Positions 16,760-25,789 of a stretch of DNA of 64,000 nt are shown in pieces. The stretch comes from Oscillospiraceae bacterium (GTDB lineage: Bacteria > Bacillota > Clostridia > Oscillospirales > Ruminococcaceae): contig JAITFZ010000013.1 of assembly GCA_031280965.1 (NCBI GenBank), positions 103,058 through 167,057 on the forward strand, given 5' to 3'. The notes beneath the pieces are model-generated. The model saw only the letters and a list, made by a program, of their open reading frames with translations. It ran no database searches and was not told the DNA's origin. Position numbers and translations under genes: made by a program. How positions within the stretch are numbered: position 1 is the first letter of the stretch; every line of letters begins with the position of its first letter.

Positions 16760-17830
16760 TTACACCTCCCAAAAAAACATGTACGGCATTACCTGTGATA
16801 TATTTAATATACGCGATATAATGAAATATGCAATCATCATCGCGTAAACAATGAGCGTAAACATTACTCTTAGTTTAGTTTCTTTTATACTCACTAATGC
16901 TTTTGCCACGGCTATCGTCGCTACGAAATCGAAATAAGGCGCGGAGCGCGTGAAGATATATGAACTTGTCGCGAGAGCTTCAACAGCTGCCCACGTTAAT
17001 AACATGTTTATGATGAAATTATGATTTATGTCTTCGCTTTCGCTTTGTCGCTTTGCGTTGATTACTAAAAAAATCAGGATTAATAATGCCAATACTATTT
17101 TAATCGGGCGGGTCGAATCGCTCATGTCGAATCTTCCGCCGATATATCTTGTGTACTGACCAAGCGCCTCAAGCTGTGTTATTAAGGTCAGTACCCGTCT
17201 GAAGTTTAAAAGAATCAGAACCAATACCGCCGATAATGCAAGAAACAATCCTTTTTTAATAACTAATTTATATAGAACAATGTATATCACGCATACGACC
17301 GCAGAGTAATGAAATGACACGGCAAGCAATACGAACAGAAGAAACTTAACATGCTTTTTTTGCTTTATGAATTCCAAGCCGAAAAGAAGTACGCCTACAG
17401 CTAAATACTGACGCATTAAATTCATGGACTGTGCGAAAAACATGCAGTAGAAAACAATTGTACCGGTTACGACATTATCGGAGTTTTTATAGATAAACCG
17501 CCCGTAGGAAAACGCGATAAAACAGCCGGACGCGATTAATAATAACTGATGACTGCCGGAGATATAGTTTAAAAGTTTGCTGAGCGTGATAAAACCGGGT
17601 TCATATCTGAGGCTGTACATTTGTGTCCAGCTTAAACGTCCGATTTCAATATATGCATTGCAAAACTGCCGCGTATCCACTCCTACGCCGATGCTTCTTA
17701 ATGCGGCGGCAAGCGCAATCAGCGAAAAAGCAAAAACGAGATATTTCTTTTTTCGTTTGTCATTTTCGTTTATGTTAACAAAAAATGACGGAAAGATTAC
17801 CGCGCATAATAAAGAAATATATACTGCCAT
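16760..17830 (-). CDS. EpsG-like polysaccharide polymerase
   Basis: This 356-aa multi-spanning membrane protein is of the EpsG/Wzy type. Recognisable features are ALRSIGVGVDTRQFCNAY (the conserved Arg/Asp region after the second membrane segment), YEPGFITLSKLLNYIS, and FFAQSMNLMRQYLAVGVLL with FHYSA, matching EpsG polymerases that join repeat units outside the membrane. About ten hydrophobic segments are visible. The ATG is only one base past the stop of the upstream glycosyltransferase, so translation is coupled. Confidence 0.82.
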   Translation of the reverse strand: MAVYISLLCAVIFPSFFVNINENDKRKKKYLVFAFSLIALAAALRSIGVGVDTRQFCNAYIEIGRLSWTQMYSLRYEPGFITLSKLLNYISGSHQLLLIASGCFIAFSYGRFIYKNSDNVVTGTIVFYCMFFAQSMNLMRQYLAVGVLLFGLEFIKQKKHVKFLLFVLLAVSFHYSAVVCVIYIVLYKLVIKKGLFLALSAVLVLILLNFRRVLTLITQLEALGQYTRYIGGRFDMSDSTRPIKIVLALLILIFLVINAKRQSESEDINHNFIINMLLTWAAVEALATSSYIFTRSAPYFDFVATIAVAKALVSIKETKLRVMFTLIVYAMMIAYFIISRILNISQVMPYMFFWEV

Positions 17831-17831
17831 T

Positions 17832-18674
17832 TTAATCCTTTTTATAGTTTTTTCTTAAAAATTTCCTATAAATAAAATCCCTCAAAAAATTCGGCATTAA
17901 GCAAACTGCCGCATGAGGAACAAAACTCCTCATAAAATCAAATCTTGAATAAAACCCGATTTTTCTGAAATTCTTTTTAAGCCTGTATATACTTTTTAAA
18001 AATTTAATTCCGCCGCGTCTCTTGAAAAAATCGGGATTAATTCTCATGTAAACATAAACTTCCGGAATATTGCAAATTTCAAAGCCGTGCATAATTAACT
18101 TCACCGCTACGTCATAATCTTCGCCGATTCTTATGTCGCTGTAATTCCCTGAATTCACGAGCGCTTCTTTTTTCATGAGCAGCGCCGAATGACGGATGGG
18201 GCATCTTTTCTTTGCGAATCTGACTATATCCTCATGTTTGAGAGGGAGCATTACGCGAGAGATTACATTTTCGGGGCTATCTGTGAATTCATCTACCAAA
18301 CAGCCGACCGCGCCGAGCTTTTCATTTTTTCCAAAAGCCTCATATTGCTTTTCTATGCGCTCGGGGATACAGTAATCATCTGCATCCATTCTCGCTATAT
18401 AGTCATAAGAGCAGTTTTCAACACCGAACTTTGACGCTAAGCCGACGCCGCGGTTTTCATCAAACCCCATGATTTTAAATAACACAGGGTGCTTTTGTTT
18501 ATATTCGTTTAAAACTTTGTTCAGCTCTTCTGTGATTTTTCCGTCTTTTACAATTACAAACTCGCTTGGCGGCAATGTCTGCGCCATCATGCCGTCAAGC
18601 GCGATTTTCAGCCATTCAGGGTTATCTTTAATATAAACAGGCATCAGAACGCTGTATTTAAATTCACCGTTCAT
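17832..18674 (-). CDS. Glycosyltransferase family 2
   Basis: This 280-aa GT-A-fold family 2 transferase is the first gene of the polysaccharide operon. Motifs are YSVLMPVYIKDNPEWL at the N-terminus, the nucleotide-sugar and metal-binding MDADDYC near residue 95 (DXD-type), and the acceptor-side GEDYDVAVKL. The donor sugar is unknown. The start at 18674 is inside a copy of the dispersed leader repeat that provides AAAGGA; reading from the upstream in-frame GTG would add VKKGLYKN, encoded by the repeat and seen in front of two other unrelated genes, so the short form is preferred. Confidence 0.85.
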   Translation of the reverse strand: MNGEFKYSVLMPVYIKDNPEWLKIALDGMMAQTLPPSEFVIVKDGKITEELNKVLNEYKQKHPVLFKIMGFDENRGVGLASKFGVENCSYDYIARMDADDYCIPERIEKQYEAFGKNEKLGAVGCLVDEFTDSPENVISRVMLPLKHEDIVRFAKKRCPIRHSALLMKKEALVNSGNYSDIRIGEDYDVAVKLIMHGFEICNIPEVYVYMRINPDFFKRRGGIKFLKSIYRLKKNFRKIGFYSRFDFMRSFVPHAAVCLMPNFLRDFIYRKFLRKNYKKD

Positions 18675-18709
18675 ATTTTTATAAAGTCCTTTCTTCACCA
18701 ACAGAGAAT
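18675..18709 (-). repeat. Dispersed leader repeat, locus C (single partial unit)
   Basis: On the minus strand TTCTCTGTTGGTGAAGAAAG is followed by GACTTTATAAAAAT directly before the GT2 ATG. The same words occur at 45848-45876 and, slightly changed, at 7956 and 27506. The upstream half of the unit is absent here. Confidence 0.75.
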
Positions 18710-18724
18710 AGTTTCGTTTCTTTA

Positions 18725-18753
18725 ATTATATATCAGTAAACCGTTTTTGTCAA
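18725..18753 (-). promoter_or_regulatory. Promoter of the polysaccharide operon
   Basis: Minus strand: -35 TTGACA (complement 18748-18753), 17-bp spacer, -10 TATAAT (complement 18725-18730). A perfect palindrome TGACATTTGTCA lies just upstream at 18759-18770 and may be an operator. Confidence 0.8.
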
Positions 18754-18793
18754 ATCTGTGACATTTGTCATGGTAAGTTATGCTTTCAGGCAC

Positions 18794-18805
18794 TTGCCGC
18801 GGCAA
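18794..18805. promoter_or_regulatory. 12-bp palindrome upstream of the ABC operon
   Basis: The perfect palindrome TTGCCGCGGCAA lies about 20 bases upstream of a TATAAT-like -10 for the plus-strand ABC operon. It may be an operator; no good -35 is visible. Confidence 0.35.
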
Positions 18806-18891
18806 CCTGCGTTTGGTAAAATATAATTAACATCAATAATGTGCAGAGGGTGACGGCGCACTGCGCCCACGCCCGCGAAAGGAGAAATATA

Positions 18892-19839
18892 ATGATACTT
18901 ACAATGACCGGTACAGTTAAGCGCTATCGTGCGTTAATCGCGCTCGACCATCTTACCTTAAATGTGCATAAAGGCGAAACTCTCGGACTTCTCGGCCCGA
19001 ATGGCGCGGGCAAAACCACGGCAATCCGTGTGCTGACAGGGCTTACCGGAGCCGACGCAGGTAAAATCACGCTCTTCGGGAAAGAACTGCGCGGCAAAGC
19101 GAACTCGGCGGATATAAGACGGCGCATAGGGCTTGTGCCGCAGGATTTGGCGCTTTATGAAACCCTTTCGGCAAGAGATAACCTTGAATATTTCGGGAAG
19201 CTGTACGGCGTTTACGGCGCGGAACTTAAAAAGCGCGCAGATGAGGCGCTGGAAATTCTCGGATTGACAGATGTAGCTAAAAAGACGCCCAAGAAGTTTT
19301 CGGGCGGCATGAAGCGCAGATTAAACATAGGTTGCGCGATTATACACAAGCCGGAACTGCTCATCTTAGACGAGCCTACGGTTGGCATTGACCCGCAGTC
19401 CCGTAATCACATTCTCGGCTTCGTGAGCGAAATAAGCAGGCTGGGAACTACCGTAATTTACACCTCGCATTATATGGAGGAAGTCGAGCGGGTTTGTTCG
19501 CGGGTATGCATTATGGACACAGGCAGGGTTATTGCGGACGGGAGCGTGGACGAAATCGCAAAAGCAGCGATTTTCGAGGAGGCAATTACGCTTGAAATTA
19601 AAGAACCCACATCCGCCTTGTCCGAAAGCATAAAGAAAATCCAGGGCGTCAGCCGCTGCGACATTGAAAATCGTACCGTTACGATTGTAAGCGCGGCGGA
19701 CTCGGGGAATTTAGCGCGGATTATCGAAGTCGCCGCTCCTTACGTAATCCTCGGCATTTCGGCAAAGAGAGCGACCTTAGAAGATGCTTTCCTTGCTCTG
19801 ACAGGCAAAACATTAAGAGACGGGGGTGAGGCTTCGTGA
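18892..19839 (+). CDS. ABC transporter ATP-binding protein
   Basis: This ABC ATPase (315 aa) powers an ABC-2 type exporter. Walker A GPNGAGKT (about residues 41-48), signature FSGGMKRR, Walker B LLILDEPTVGID and the switch His in YTSHYMEE are all present, followed by a C-terminal regulatory extension of about 80 residues. The start at 18892 follows AAAGGAG with 7-base spacing; the in-frame GTG at 18841 is rejected. The stop overlaps the first permease start (GTGA). The five genes from here to the response regulator overlap or abut, resembling sensor-linked drug or antimicrobial-peptide exporters. Confidence 0.92.
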   Translation: MILTMTGTVKRYRALIALDHLTLNVHKGETLGLLGPNGAGKTTAIRVLTGLTGADAGKITLFGKELRGKANSADIRRRIGLVPQDLALYETLSARDNLEYFGKLYGVYGAELKKRADEALEILGLTDVAKKTPKKFSGGMKRRLNIGCAIIHKPELLILDEPTVGIDPQSRNHILGFVSEISRLGTTVIYTSHYMEEVERVCSRVCIMDTGRVIADGSVDEIAKAAIFEEAITLEIKEPTSALSESIKKIQGVSRCDIENRTVTIVSAADSGNLARIIEVAAPYVILGISAKRATLEDAFLALTGKTLRDGGEAS

Positions 19840-20933
19840 GGGATTTTTTGGCGGTATTTAAAACAGGCTTCAAATATTGCTGGTGTTCGCCGATAAGCGT
19901 TACTATTTTAGTCGGCTTTCCCATCTTAATTATTTTCGTACTCGGAAGCGCTCTCGCCAGCTTCATTTCCCCCGATTATGACTTCGAGTCTTTGCCTGTA
20001 TCGGCAAGCGTTGAAACAGGCGGAAGCTTGGAAATATTTTTACAAAGCAGTGAAATTTCGCAGTTCTTAGACGTAACGTTTACAACGCGGGAAAACGCCG
20101 AAGAACTGTTAGAGTCCGGCGAAGCGTTCATCGCCGTCATTGAAGAAAACGGGTCGGTTGCTGTAATAAGACCGCCGGGCGGCGGCATGAACTCGCTAAT
20201 CCCCATATCAATAATTGATTCTTATATGCAAATAGGCGCGGCAATGACGGCTGTCGCAACAGGCGGCGACATTTTGGAATCGGCGCAATTAATACAGGCA
20301 GAAATATCAGTAATTCAAGCTCCGCTCGGAAACCGCGTACAAAGCTCATTCGACTACTACGCCGTGACTATGCTTGTAATGATTCTGATGTTTGCGGGCA
20401 TAAACGGAATAGAGCTTTTCAAGAAAAGCATGTTTTCAGAAACGGGCGCGAGGGCGCTTGTTACGCCGGTTTCAAAGCCTGCGCTTGTCGGCGGGTTGCT
20501 CGCCGCCTCTACCGTGACGTCATACCTGCAGGGTATGGTGACGTTCGTCTTCACCCGGGTGGTATACGGCGTTTACTGGGGGGAGAATATACCTTTGGTA
20601 TTGCTGACGCTGTTCGGAGTAACGCTGTTTTCGCAGGCATTCGGGATTTTCATTATCCTGTTGTTTAAAAACCCGAATTTGGCAATGGCGGTTATGCAGT
20701 CGGGGATTTGGGTGATGACCTTTGTTTCGGGCGGGTACAGCAAGGTAGATTTCGGCGCGGCAGATGCGATTTTCCGCTTTTCTCCGAATTCACTCGCGCA
20801 TACGGTAATATTCGGCTCGGCTTTCGGCGGGAATCATGACAGGATGATGTTTGATTTGAGTTTGCTGTTTATTTACGGCGCAGTTTTATTTATACTCGCG
20901 TTTCTGCTCGGGAAAAGGAGGCTGACATCATGA
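19836..20933 (+). CDS. ABC-2 type transporter permease
   Basis: The 365-aa membrane protein has one N-terminal transmembrane segment, a large extracytoplasmic loop (about residues 50-180) and five C-terminal membrane segments, the layout of ABC-2 permeases of the DrrB/YhgE-like type. It starts with GTG overlapping the TGA of the ATPase gene and ends overlapping the next permease (ATGA). It probably forms a heterodimer with the following permease. The substrate is unknown; antibiotics, peptides or lipids are typical. Confidence 0.85.
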   Translation: MRDFLAVFKTGFKYCWCSPISVTILVGFPILIIFVLGSALASFISPDYDFESLPVSASVETGGSLEIFLQSSEISQFLDVTFTTRENAEELLESGEAFIAVIEENGSVAVIRPPGGGMNSLIPISIIDSYMQIGAAMTAVATGGDILESAQLIQAEISVIQAPLGNRVQSSFDYYAVTMLVMILMFAGINGIELFKKSMFSETGARALVTPVSKPALVGGLLAASTVTSYLQGMVTFVFTRVVYGVYWGENIPLVLLTLFGVTLFSQAFGIFIILLFKNPNLAMAVMQSGIWVMTFVSGGYSKVDFGAADAIFRFSPNSLAHTVIFGSAFGGNHDRMMFDLSLLFIYGAVLFILAFLLGKRRLTS

Positions 20934-22039
20934 CGGTTTTTTTCACAACTTTAAAGCGTATATTCAAACAGCCGCTCAATTGGGTGTTTTTCATGATATT
21001 TCCAGTGTCATGTTATATTCTTTTATCGATAGAGACTGATAGCTACAATGCAACCGACTCCGTTAAGTCTCCCCCTATGCGCTTCGGAATTGTCGATAAT
21101 GACAATAGTCTGCTTTCAAACACACTTGCAAATCAGCTCGGTTTACGTTATAATATAGATGAGGTTGACGAGGCGGACATTTCCGCAGTGCTGATTGACC
21201 AGTTTGTTCCGTGGGTTCTCGTAATTAAAGAGGGCTTTGAACAGGACGTGCTTAATAAAAATACGGAGCTTACAAGCCTTGAGGGTTATTCGTTAGTAAT
21301 TTCGGATGTGTCGGAACTCGGCAGAATTACCGCTGAAAACATCACGCGTGCGCTGATGATTCTCGGTACCGATGATGAGACTTTGCTTTCGGCATGGGGA
21401 GAAGCGGCGCAGACAGAAATCAGGGTTGCCGGCGTCGGCGACTATTGGGAAGACATCGCGCAATGGCTTGCAATGTTCGGTTTTATATCAATTCTTACAG
21501 CATATTTTGTAGTGAAAACCCTTTTGGACGACAAGTTCCGCGGTATGCCCGACCGCGTGGGAGTACTGCCGATTTCATCAAGAAGCTATTTATTGCAGGG
21601 GACATTGGCGGCTTTTATCGCTACGGAAATATCCGTGGGACTGACGCTTTTGGTGTTGGGTTATACTTTGGGAGCGATTCCGAATGTGTTGCTGATGTTT
21701 TTGCTCATGAGCCTGTATAATTTGTTTTCGGTCAGTCTTGTGCTTACTATAGCTTCGATTGCTAAAAACCTCGGGGCGGCATCGGTTGCTATGGTTATGA
21801 TTGCGACTTTATCGTCGATGCTCGGCGGGTTGTTCTGGCCGTTGGAAATGGTGCCGGACTTAATGAGGAGAGTCGCATGGTTCACGCCCGGATACTGGTA
21901 CGGCGAGGGAATGAGAAATATAAGAGAAATAACCTTCGAGGGCTTTCTTATACCGGTGCTGTTCCTGTTTGGGTTTACGGTTGTTACATTGCTTGTGGGC
22001 GGCTTGAAACGCGTACAAAAAATGGATGAGGATGAATAA
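20930..22039 (+). CDS. ABC-2 type transporter permease
   Basis: This 369-aa permease has the same topology as its neighbour: N-terminal membrane segment, extracytoplasmic loop of about 150 residues and five to six C-terminal segments including LLDDKFRGMPDRVGVLPIS, typical of the ABC-2 cytoplasmic coupling region, and SMLGGLFWPLEMVPD. It starts by ATGA overlap and ends one base into the histidine kinase start (TAATG), so translation is expected to be coupled along the whole operon. Confidence 0.85.
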   Translation: MTVFFTTLKRIFKQPLNWVFFMIFPVSCYILLSIETDSYNATDSVKSPPMRFGIVDNDNSLLSNTLANQLGLRYNIDEVDEADISAVLIDQFVPWVLVIKEGFEQDVLNKNTELTSLEGYSLVISDVSELGRITAENITRALMILGTDDETLLSAWGEAAQTEIRVAGVGDYWEDIAQWLAMFGFISILTAYFVVKTLLDDKFRGMPDRVGVLPISSRSYLLQGTLAAFIATEISVGLTLLVLGYTLGAIPNVLLMFLLMSLYNLFSVSLVLTIASIAKNLGAASVAMVMIATLSSMLGGLFWPLEMVPDLMRRVAWFTPGYWYGEGMRNIREITFEGFLIPVLFLFGFTVVTLLVGGLKRVQKMDEDE

Positions 22040-23004
22040 TGCAAAACTACGCAATTTTCACCCGTTTATTTACGGGGGCAATACTAATCGCTGTATGGGG
22101 GCTGACGGACAGCCCCCTTTTGGGCGTTGTATTTATATTGGTTCTGACCGCGCTTTCGGCGATAAGATACAGGTTTAAGTCTTTTCGCTGGCTTGGCGTA
22201 ATTGAAGCCATTGTTTGCGCCGGCTATGCGTTTTTGTGGCTTCCGGCGCTTTTCGGGTTGTGGCTTCCCTTAACAGGCGTGTTGGAGAGCAAGTGGCACG
22301 AGTGGGAGCAGGAGCTGCTTCTTAGGGATTTCGAGGACAGAGCCGAGCGCCTGAAGCTCGAAAAAGAGCGGGAAAACGCCGCGCTTGAACTCAGAAACGC
22401 GGCGCGGTTTGCCGAAATAAGCGAGCGTTCGCGAATCGCACAGGATATTCATGACCACGTGGGGCATGAGATTACAGGCGCGCTTATAGCTTTACAGACA
22501 GCGGCAAAACTGCATGATAACGGCGATAAGCGCGCAGGGGAATTATTAAATCAAACAATTGCGCGCTTAGAATCAGCTTCGGCAAATCTGCGCGAAACCG
22601 TGTATAATTTGAAACCGATAAAAACGGCGGGGCTTCCGTTATTAGAGGAACTCTGCGATTATTTTAAGTTTTGCGGGATTGAATTTAAACAATCGGGGAA
22701 TATGAGCGGAATCGAACACTGGGAACTGCTCGCCGCAAACTTAAAAGAAGCGCTGACCAATGTTTCCCGCCACTCAAACGCTACGATTGTAAGTGTCCGT
22801 CTTGATACCAATGCGGATTACATACGCATGACGATTGCCGATAACGGCAAAAAAGCGCAGAAACTGCGCTTCGGAATCGGGCTTTCCGGCATGAAAGAGA
22901 GAACACGTGCCGCAAACGGCACTCTGACAATAAACACAGATAACGGCTTTAAAATAATCTGCGTACTGCCGAAAGGGGTAAAGTTTGAAACAAAATACAA
23001 CTGA
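22039..23004 (+). CDS. Sensor histidine kinase, HisKA_3 type
   Basis: The 321-aa kinase has two to three N-terminal membrane segments (residues 10-90), a coiled-coil linker, a HisKA_3 domain with the phospho-acceptor His138 in IAQDIHDHVGHEI, and an HATPase domain with NVSRHSNA (N-box) and GIGLSGMKERTRAANG (G-boxes). It belongs to the NarX/DesK/LiaS-like class that partners NarL-type regulators, one of which follows. The last residues KFETKYN and stop are encoded by a partial copy of the dispersed leader repeat, so the native C-terminus may have been replaced by repeat sequence. Confidence 0.9.
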   Translation: MQNYAIFTRLFTGAILIAVWGLTDSPLLGVVFILVLTALSAIRYRFKSFRWLGVIEAIVCAGYAFLWLPALFGLWLPLTGVLESKWHEWEQELLLRDFEDRAERLKLEKERENAALELRNAARFAEISERSRIAQDIHDHVGHEITGALIALQTAAKLHDNGDKRAGELLNQTIARLESASANLRETVYNLKPIKTAGLPLLEELCDYFKFCGIEFKQSGNMSGIEHWELLAANLKEALTNVSRHSNATIVSVRLDTNADYIRMTIADNGKKAQKLRFGIGLSGMKERTRAANGTLTINTDNGFKIICVLPKGVKFETKYN

Positions 23005-23018
23005 AACAGGGGAAATAA
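22984..23018 (+). repeat. Dispersed leader repeat, locus E (5' half only)
   Basis: TTTGAAACAAAATACAAC followed by TGAAACAGGGGAAATAA spans the histidine kinase stop and the ribosome binding site of the response regulator. The same words appear at 45787 and inside 27506-27640. The AAAGGACTTTAT half is missing; AGGGGAAA serves as ribosome binding site instead. Confidence 0.7.
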
Positions 23019-23020
23019 AC

Positions 23021-23638
23021 ATGAAATTATTAATCGTTGACGATGACGGATTAATTCGCGACAGCCTGAAAATTCTTTTTGAAACCAAAGAAAACTGGAC
23101 GGCCCGCACAGCCGAAAACGGCGAAGCCGCTTTGAGATTATGCGAAGAAGAAATACCCGATATAATTCTGATGGATATACGAATGCCGGTTTGCGACGGC
23201 GTGGAAGCAACGCGCAAAATCAAAACTAAGTTCCCGGATGTAAAAATAATTATGCTGACAACTTTCACGGACGACGGTTACATCGCGTCCGCTATAAGCG
23301 CGGGAGCGGAGGGCTATCTGCTCAAAAGCACGCCCGCCGATGGTATAATCGAGCGGATTCGCGCTGTTGAGAAAGGCGCGTTAGTCTTTGACAAGGGCGT
23401 GAAACTAACGGCGGGCGGCGCAGGGCGCGACACCCTCGGCACACCGAATTTCCCTGAACTTTCACAGCGCGAAAACGAAATACTCTCGCTTGTTGCAACC
23501 GGACTGTCTAATAACGAAATCGCGGCGAAGCTGTTTCTGTCGCAGGGTACGGTACGCAATTCCGTTTCTGTCATATTAGAAAAGCTGAACCTGCGCGACC
23601 GGACGCAGCTTGCGGTTTATTACTGGAAAAATATTTAA
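23021..23638 (+). CDS. NarL/LuxR-type response regulator
   Basis: The 205-aa regulator has a receiver domain with VDDDG and phospho-acceptor Asp52 in ILMDIRMPVCDG, Thr in MLTTFTD and Lys in LLKST, followed by a LuxR helix-turn-helix (SQRENEILSLVATGLSNNEI then LFLSQGTVRNSVS). It is the partner of the kinase just upstream and likely controls the ABC exporter operon. The start at 23021 is chosen because it gives the canonical MKLLIVDDD and follows AGGGG; the in-frame TTG at 22985 would translate the repeat. A 15-bp perfect hairpin follows the stop. Confidence 0.92.
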   Translation: MKLLIVDDDGLIRDSLKILFETKENWTARTAENGEAALRLCEEEIPDIILMDIRMPVCDGVEATRKIKTKFPDVKIIMLTTFTDDGYIASAISAGAEGYLLKSTPADGIIERIRAVEKGALVFDKGVKLTAGGAGRDTLGTPNFPELSQRENEILSLVATGLSNNEIAAKLFLSQGTVRNSVSVILEKLNLRDRTQLAVYYWKNI

Positions 23639-23642
23639 AATT

Positions 23643-23674
23643 ATGAGAACGCTTAAATGTTTAAGCGTTCTCAT
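23643..23674. terminator. 15-bp perfect hairpin between convergent operons
   Basis: ATGAGAACGCTTAAA at 23643-23657 is followed after two bases by its exact complement at 23660-23674. There is no T-tract on the plus strand, and a broken one on the minus strand. A second inverted repeat (CCGAAC...GTTCGG, 23678-23703) follows. It probably separates the response regulator and the flavoenzyme operon. Confidence 0.6.
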
Positions 23675-23737
23675 ACCGAACCCCATTAAAATGGAGTTCG
23701 GGGATGCCGCAACAGCGCAATCCCTATTATCCGTTGT

Positions 23738-25789
23738 TCATTTTAAATTACTAATTACCATCAGCGCCCCTGTCGGGCAAATCTCCGCGCATTTTCTCAC
23801 CGAGGATGTTCCCCCGCAAATCCGGCACTGACTTAAATCTCCCGCCGCCTGAACTTCCGTATCAAATCCGCGCCCGATAAAGCCCAGAACGCCCGCTCCT
23901 TCCTCCTCGCAAATCCTGACGCACAAACCGCAAAGTATGCATTTATCAGGGTTTTGCGCTACGTCCGGAATATCGTTGTTAATACTGCGGCTATGCACCG
24001 TACCATTATATTTTTCCGATTTTACGCCGTATTGATTTGCGTATCTGATTAATTTACAATTATCATAGTCAGGACAGCCACATTCAAGACAGCGCAAGGC
24101 TTCATTTCTTGCGGCTTCTTCAGGTAAGCCGAGGTTAATTTCACTGAAGTCGCCGCGCCGTTCACTCGCGCATCTGTACGGCATTTTCGTACGCGGTTTT
24201 TTTGGTTCGTCCGCGAAATCCGCTGATGTTTTTTCGGCTTTGGATAAGTATTGCGCGGCGCCGGGGACTTCACCCCCTGTAAGAAAGCCATGAACAGCTT
24301 CGGCGGCTTTTTTGGCATGTCCGATTGCGGTAATAGCAATGCCCGCGCCGTCATTTACCGCGTCGCCGACAGCGTAAACGCCCTGCAAATTTGTGCAGAA
24401 AGTATGCGGGTCGGCAATAATCGTACCCCATTTCGTAAGTTCAAGCGCTTCAAAGCCTTTCGGGTTCAGCTTTTGCCCGATTGCGGAAATCACATAATCA
24501 ACTTCGAGAATTTCCTCTTTTCCCTCAATCGGCACGGGTGCGCGCCTTCCCGAAGCGTCCGGCTCGCCGAGTTCCGTTAATTGAAGCCTTACGGCTTTGA
24601 CATTACCGTTTTCTTCGATAATTTCAACAGGATTCGTCAAGAACTTAAAAATCACGCCCTCTTCCTCGGCTTCGGCGATTTCAATTTCCTCTGCGGGCAT
24701 TTCGTCGCGGGTACGGCGGTAGATGTTGTAAACTTTTTCCGCGCCGAGCCGGACAGCGGTTCTGCAAGCGTCCATCGCGGTGTTCCCGCCGCCGACAACA
24801 GCGAATTTTGAGCCTGTAAAGCCTTCCCTGACGCGCCCCTCCGCAATATCGCGCAAAAAGTCAATCCCGCCGAAAACATCGTTTGAATCCTCGCCTTTAC
24901 AACGCATGACTGTACTTGTCCACGCACCTGCCGCAACGATTACGGCATCGTATTTTTCCCTAAGTTCATCAAGCGTTATGTCGTCCCCGACCCGCACATT
25001 ATTGCGGAAATTAACCTGCATCCATTTGAATTTTTCATCAATCTCTTTTTCGAGAACCCGTTCAGGCAGGCGGTATTCGGGAATCCCGTAACGAAGCATA
25101 CCGCCCATTTTGGGCATTGCATCGTAAACAGTGACATCGTGCCCTTTCATGCGCAGAAAATACGCCGAAGACAGCCCGCCGGGACCGCCGCCGATTACGG
25201 AGATGACTTTGCCGGTGGATTCAGCTTCAAATGAAGTTCCGGGTAAATCTGTTCCGCAGAAATCATCGGCTGCATATTGTTTCAGCGCCGCAATCGCAAT
25301 CGGTTCTTCCGCTAATTCGCGTCGGCAACGGTCTTCGCACGGGTGCGGGCAAACCCGCCCGATTGAAGCCGGAAACGGGTTTGTTTCCATAATCAGTTCA
25401 TACGCCTTATTATAATCACCGCTTGCGATATGTTTAATATAACCCTGACAATCAGTTTCGGCGGGGCAGGCGAGCATACACGGCGGACGGCAATCGCCCG
25501 CATGGTCGGAAAGAAGCAGTTCTAATGCGGCTTTACGGTTGCGACGAACCCGCGCGGTGTCGGTAAAGACGACCATTCCGTCAGCCGCAGGCGTTGAGCA
25601 GGCGCGAAACAGGCGCGGACTGCCTTCAATTTCAACCGTGCAGATTCCGCACGAACCAAAAGCTTCAAGCCGTTCGTCATGGCAGAGCGCGGGAATTTCT
25701 ATTCCGAGTTCTTGTGCAATGCCTAAAATCGTTTTGCCCTCAACAGCAAAAACTTCAATTTCGTTTATAGTTAACTTAATTTCACTCAT
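23738..25789 (-). CDS. Flavoenzyme subunit: ferredoxin + GltD/NfnB-like fusion
   Basis: The 683-aa protein combines an N-terminal [2Fe-2S] ferredoxin domain (residues 1-80, LCHDERLEAFGSCGICTVE), a cysteine-rich NuoG-like and GltD-like region (CRPPCMLACPAETDC and GRVCPHPCEDRC), and an FAD/NADPH module with VIGGGPGGLSSAYFL and VVGGGNTAMDACRTAVRLG. The C-terminus has further clusters (CLECGCPDYDNC, CILCGLCVRIC, CAEICPTGA). There is no [FeFe] hydrogenase H-cluster domain. With the two upstream genes this matches the architecture of Sporomusa-type Nfn (Stn) electron-bifurcating transhydrogenases, which interconvert NADH, NADPH and ferredoxin. Assignment by architecture is inference; a ferredoxin/NADP oxidoreductase of another physiology is possible. 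A native ATG follows the NuoF-like stop immediately. Confidence 0.82.
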   Translation of the reverse strand: MSEIKLTINEIEVFAVEGKTILGIAQELGIEIPALCHDERLEAFGSCGICTVEIEGSPRLFRACSTPAADGMVVFTDTARVRRNRKAALELLLSDHAGDCRPPCMLACPAETDCQGYIKHIASGDYNKAYELIMETNPFPASIGRVCPHPCEDRCRRELAEEPIAIAALKQYAADDFCGTDLPGTSFEAESTGKVISVIGGGPGGLSSAYFLRMKGHDVTVYDAMPKMGGMLRYGIPEYRLPERVLEKEIDEKFKWMQVNFRNNVRVGDDITLDELREKYDAVIVAAGAWTSTVMRCKGEDSNDVFGGIDFLRDIAEGRVREGFTGSKFAVVGGGNTAMDACRTAVRLGAEKVYNIYRRTRDEMPAEEIEIAEAEEEGVIFKFLTNPVEIIEENGNVKAVRLQLTELGEPDASGRRAPVPIEGKEEILEVDYVISAIGQKLNPKGFEALELTKWGTIIADPHTFCTNLQGVYAVGDAVNDGAGIAITAIGHAKKAAEAVHGFLTGGEVPGAAQYLSKAEKTSADFADEPKKPRTKMPYRCASERRGDFSEINLGLPEEAARNEALRCLECGCPDYDNCKLIRYANQYGVKSEKYNGTVHSRSINNDIPDVAQNPDKCILCGLCVRICEEEGAGVLGFIGRGFDTEVQAAGDLSQCRICGGTSSVRKCAEICPTGALMVISNLK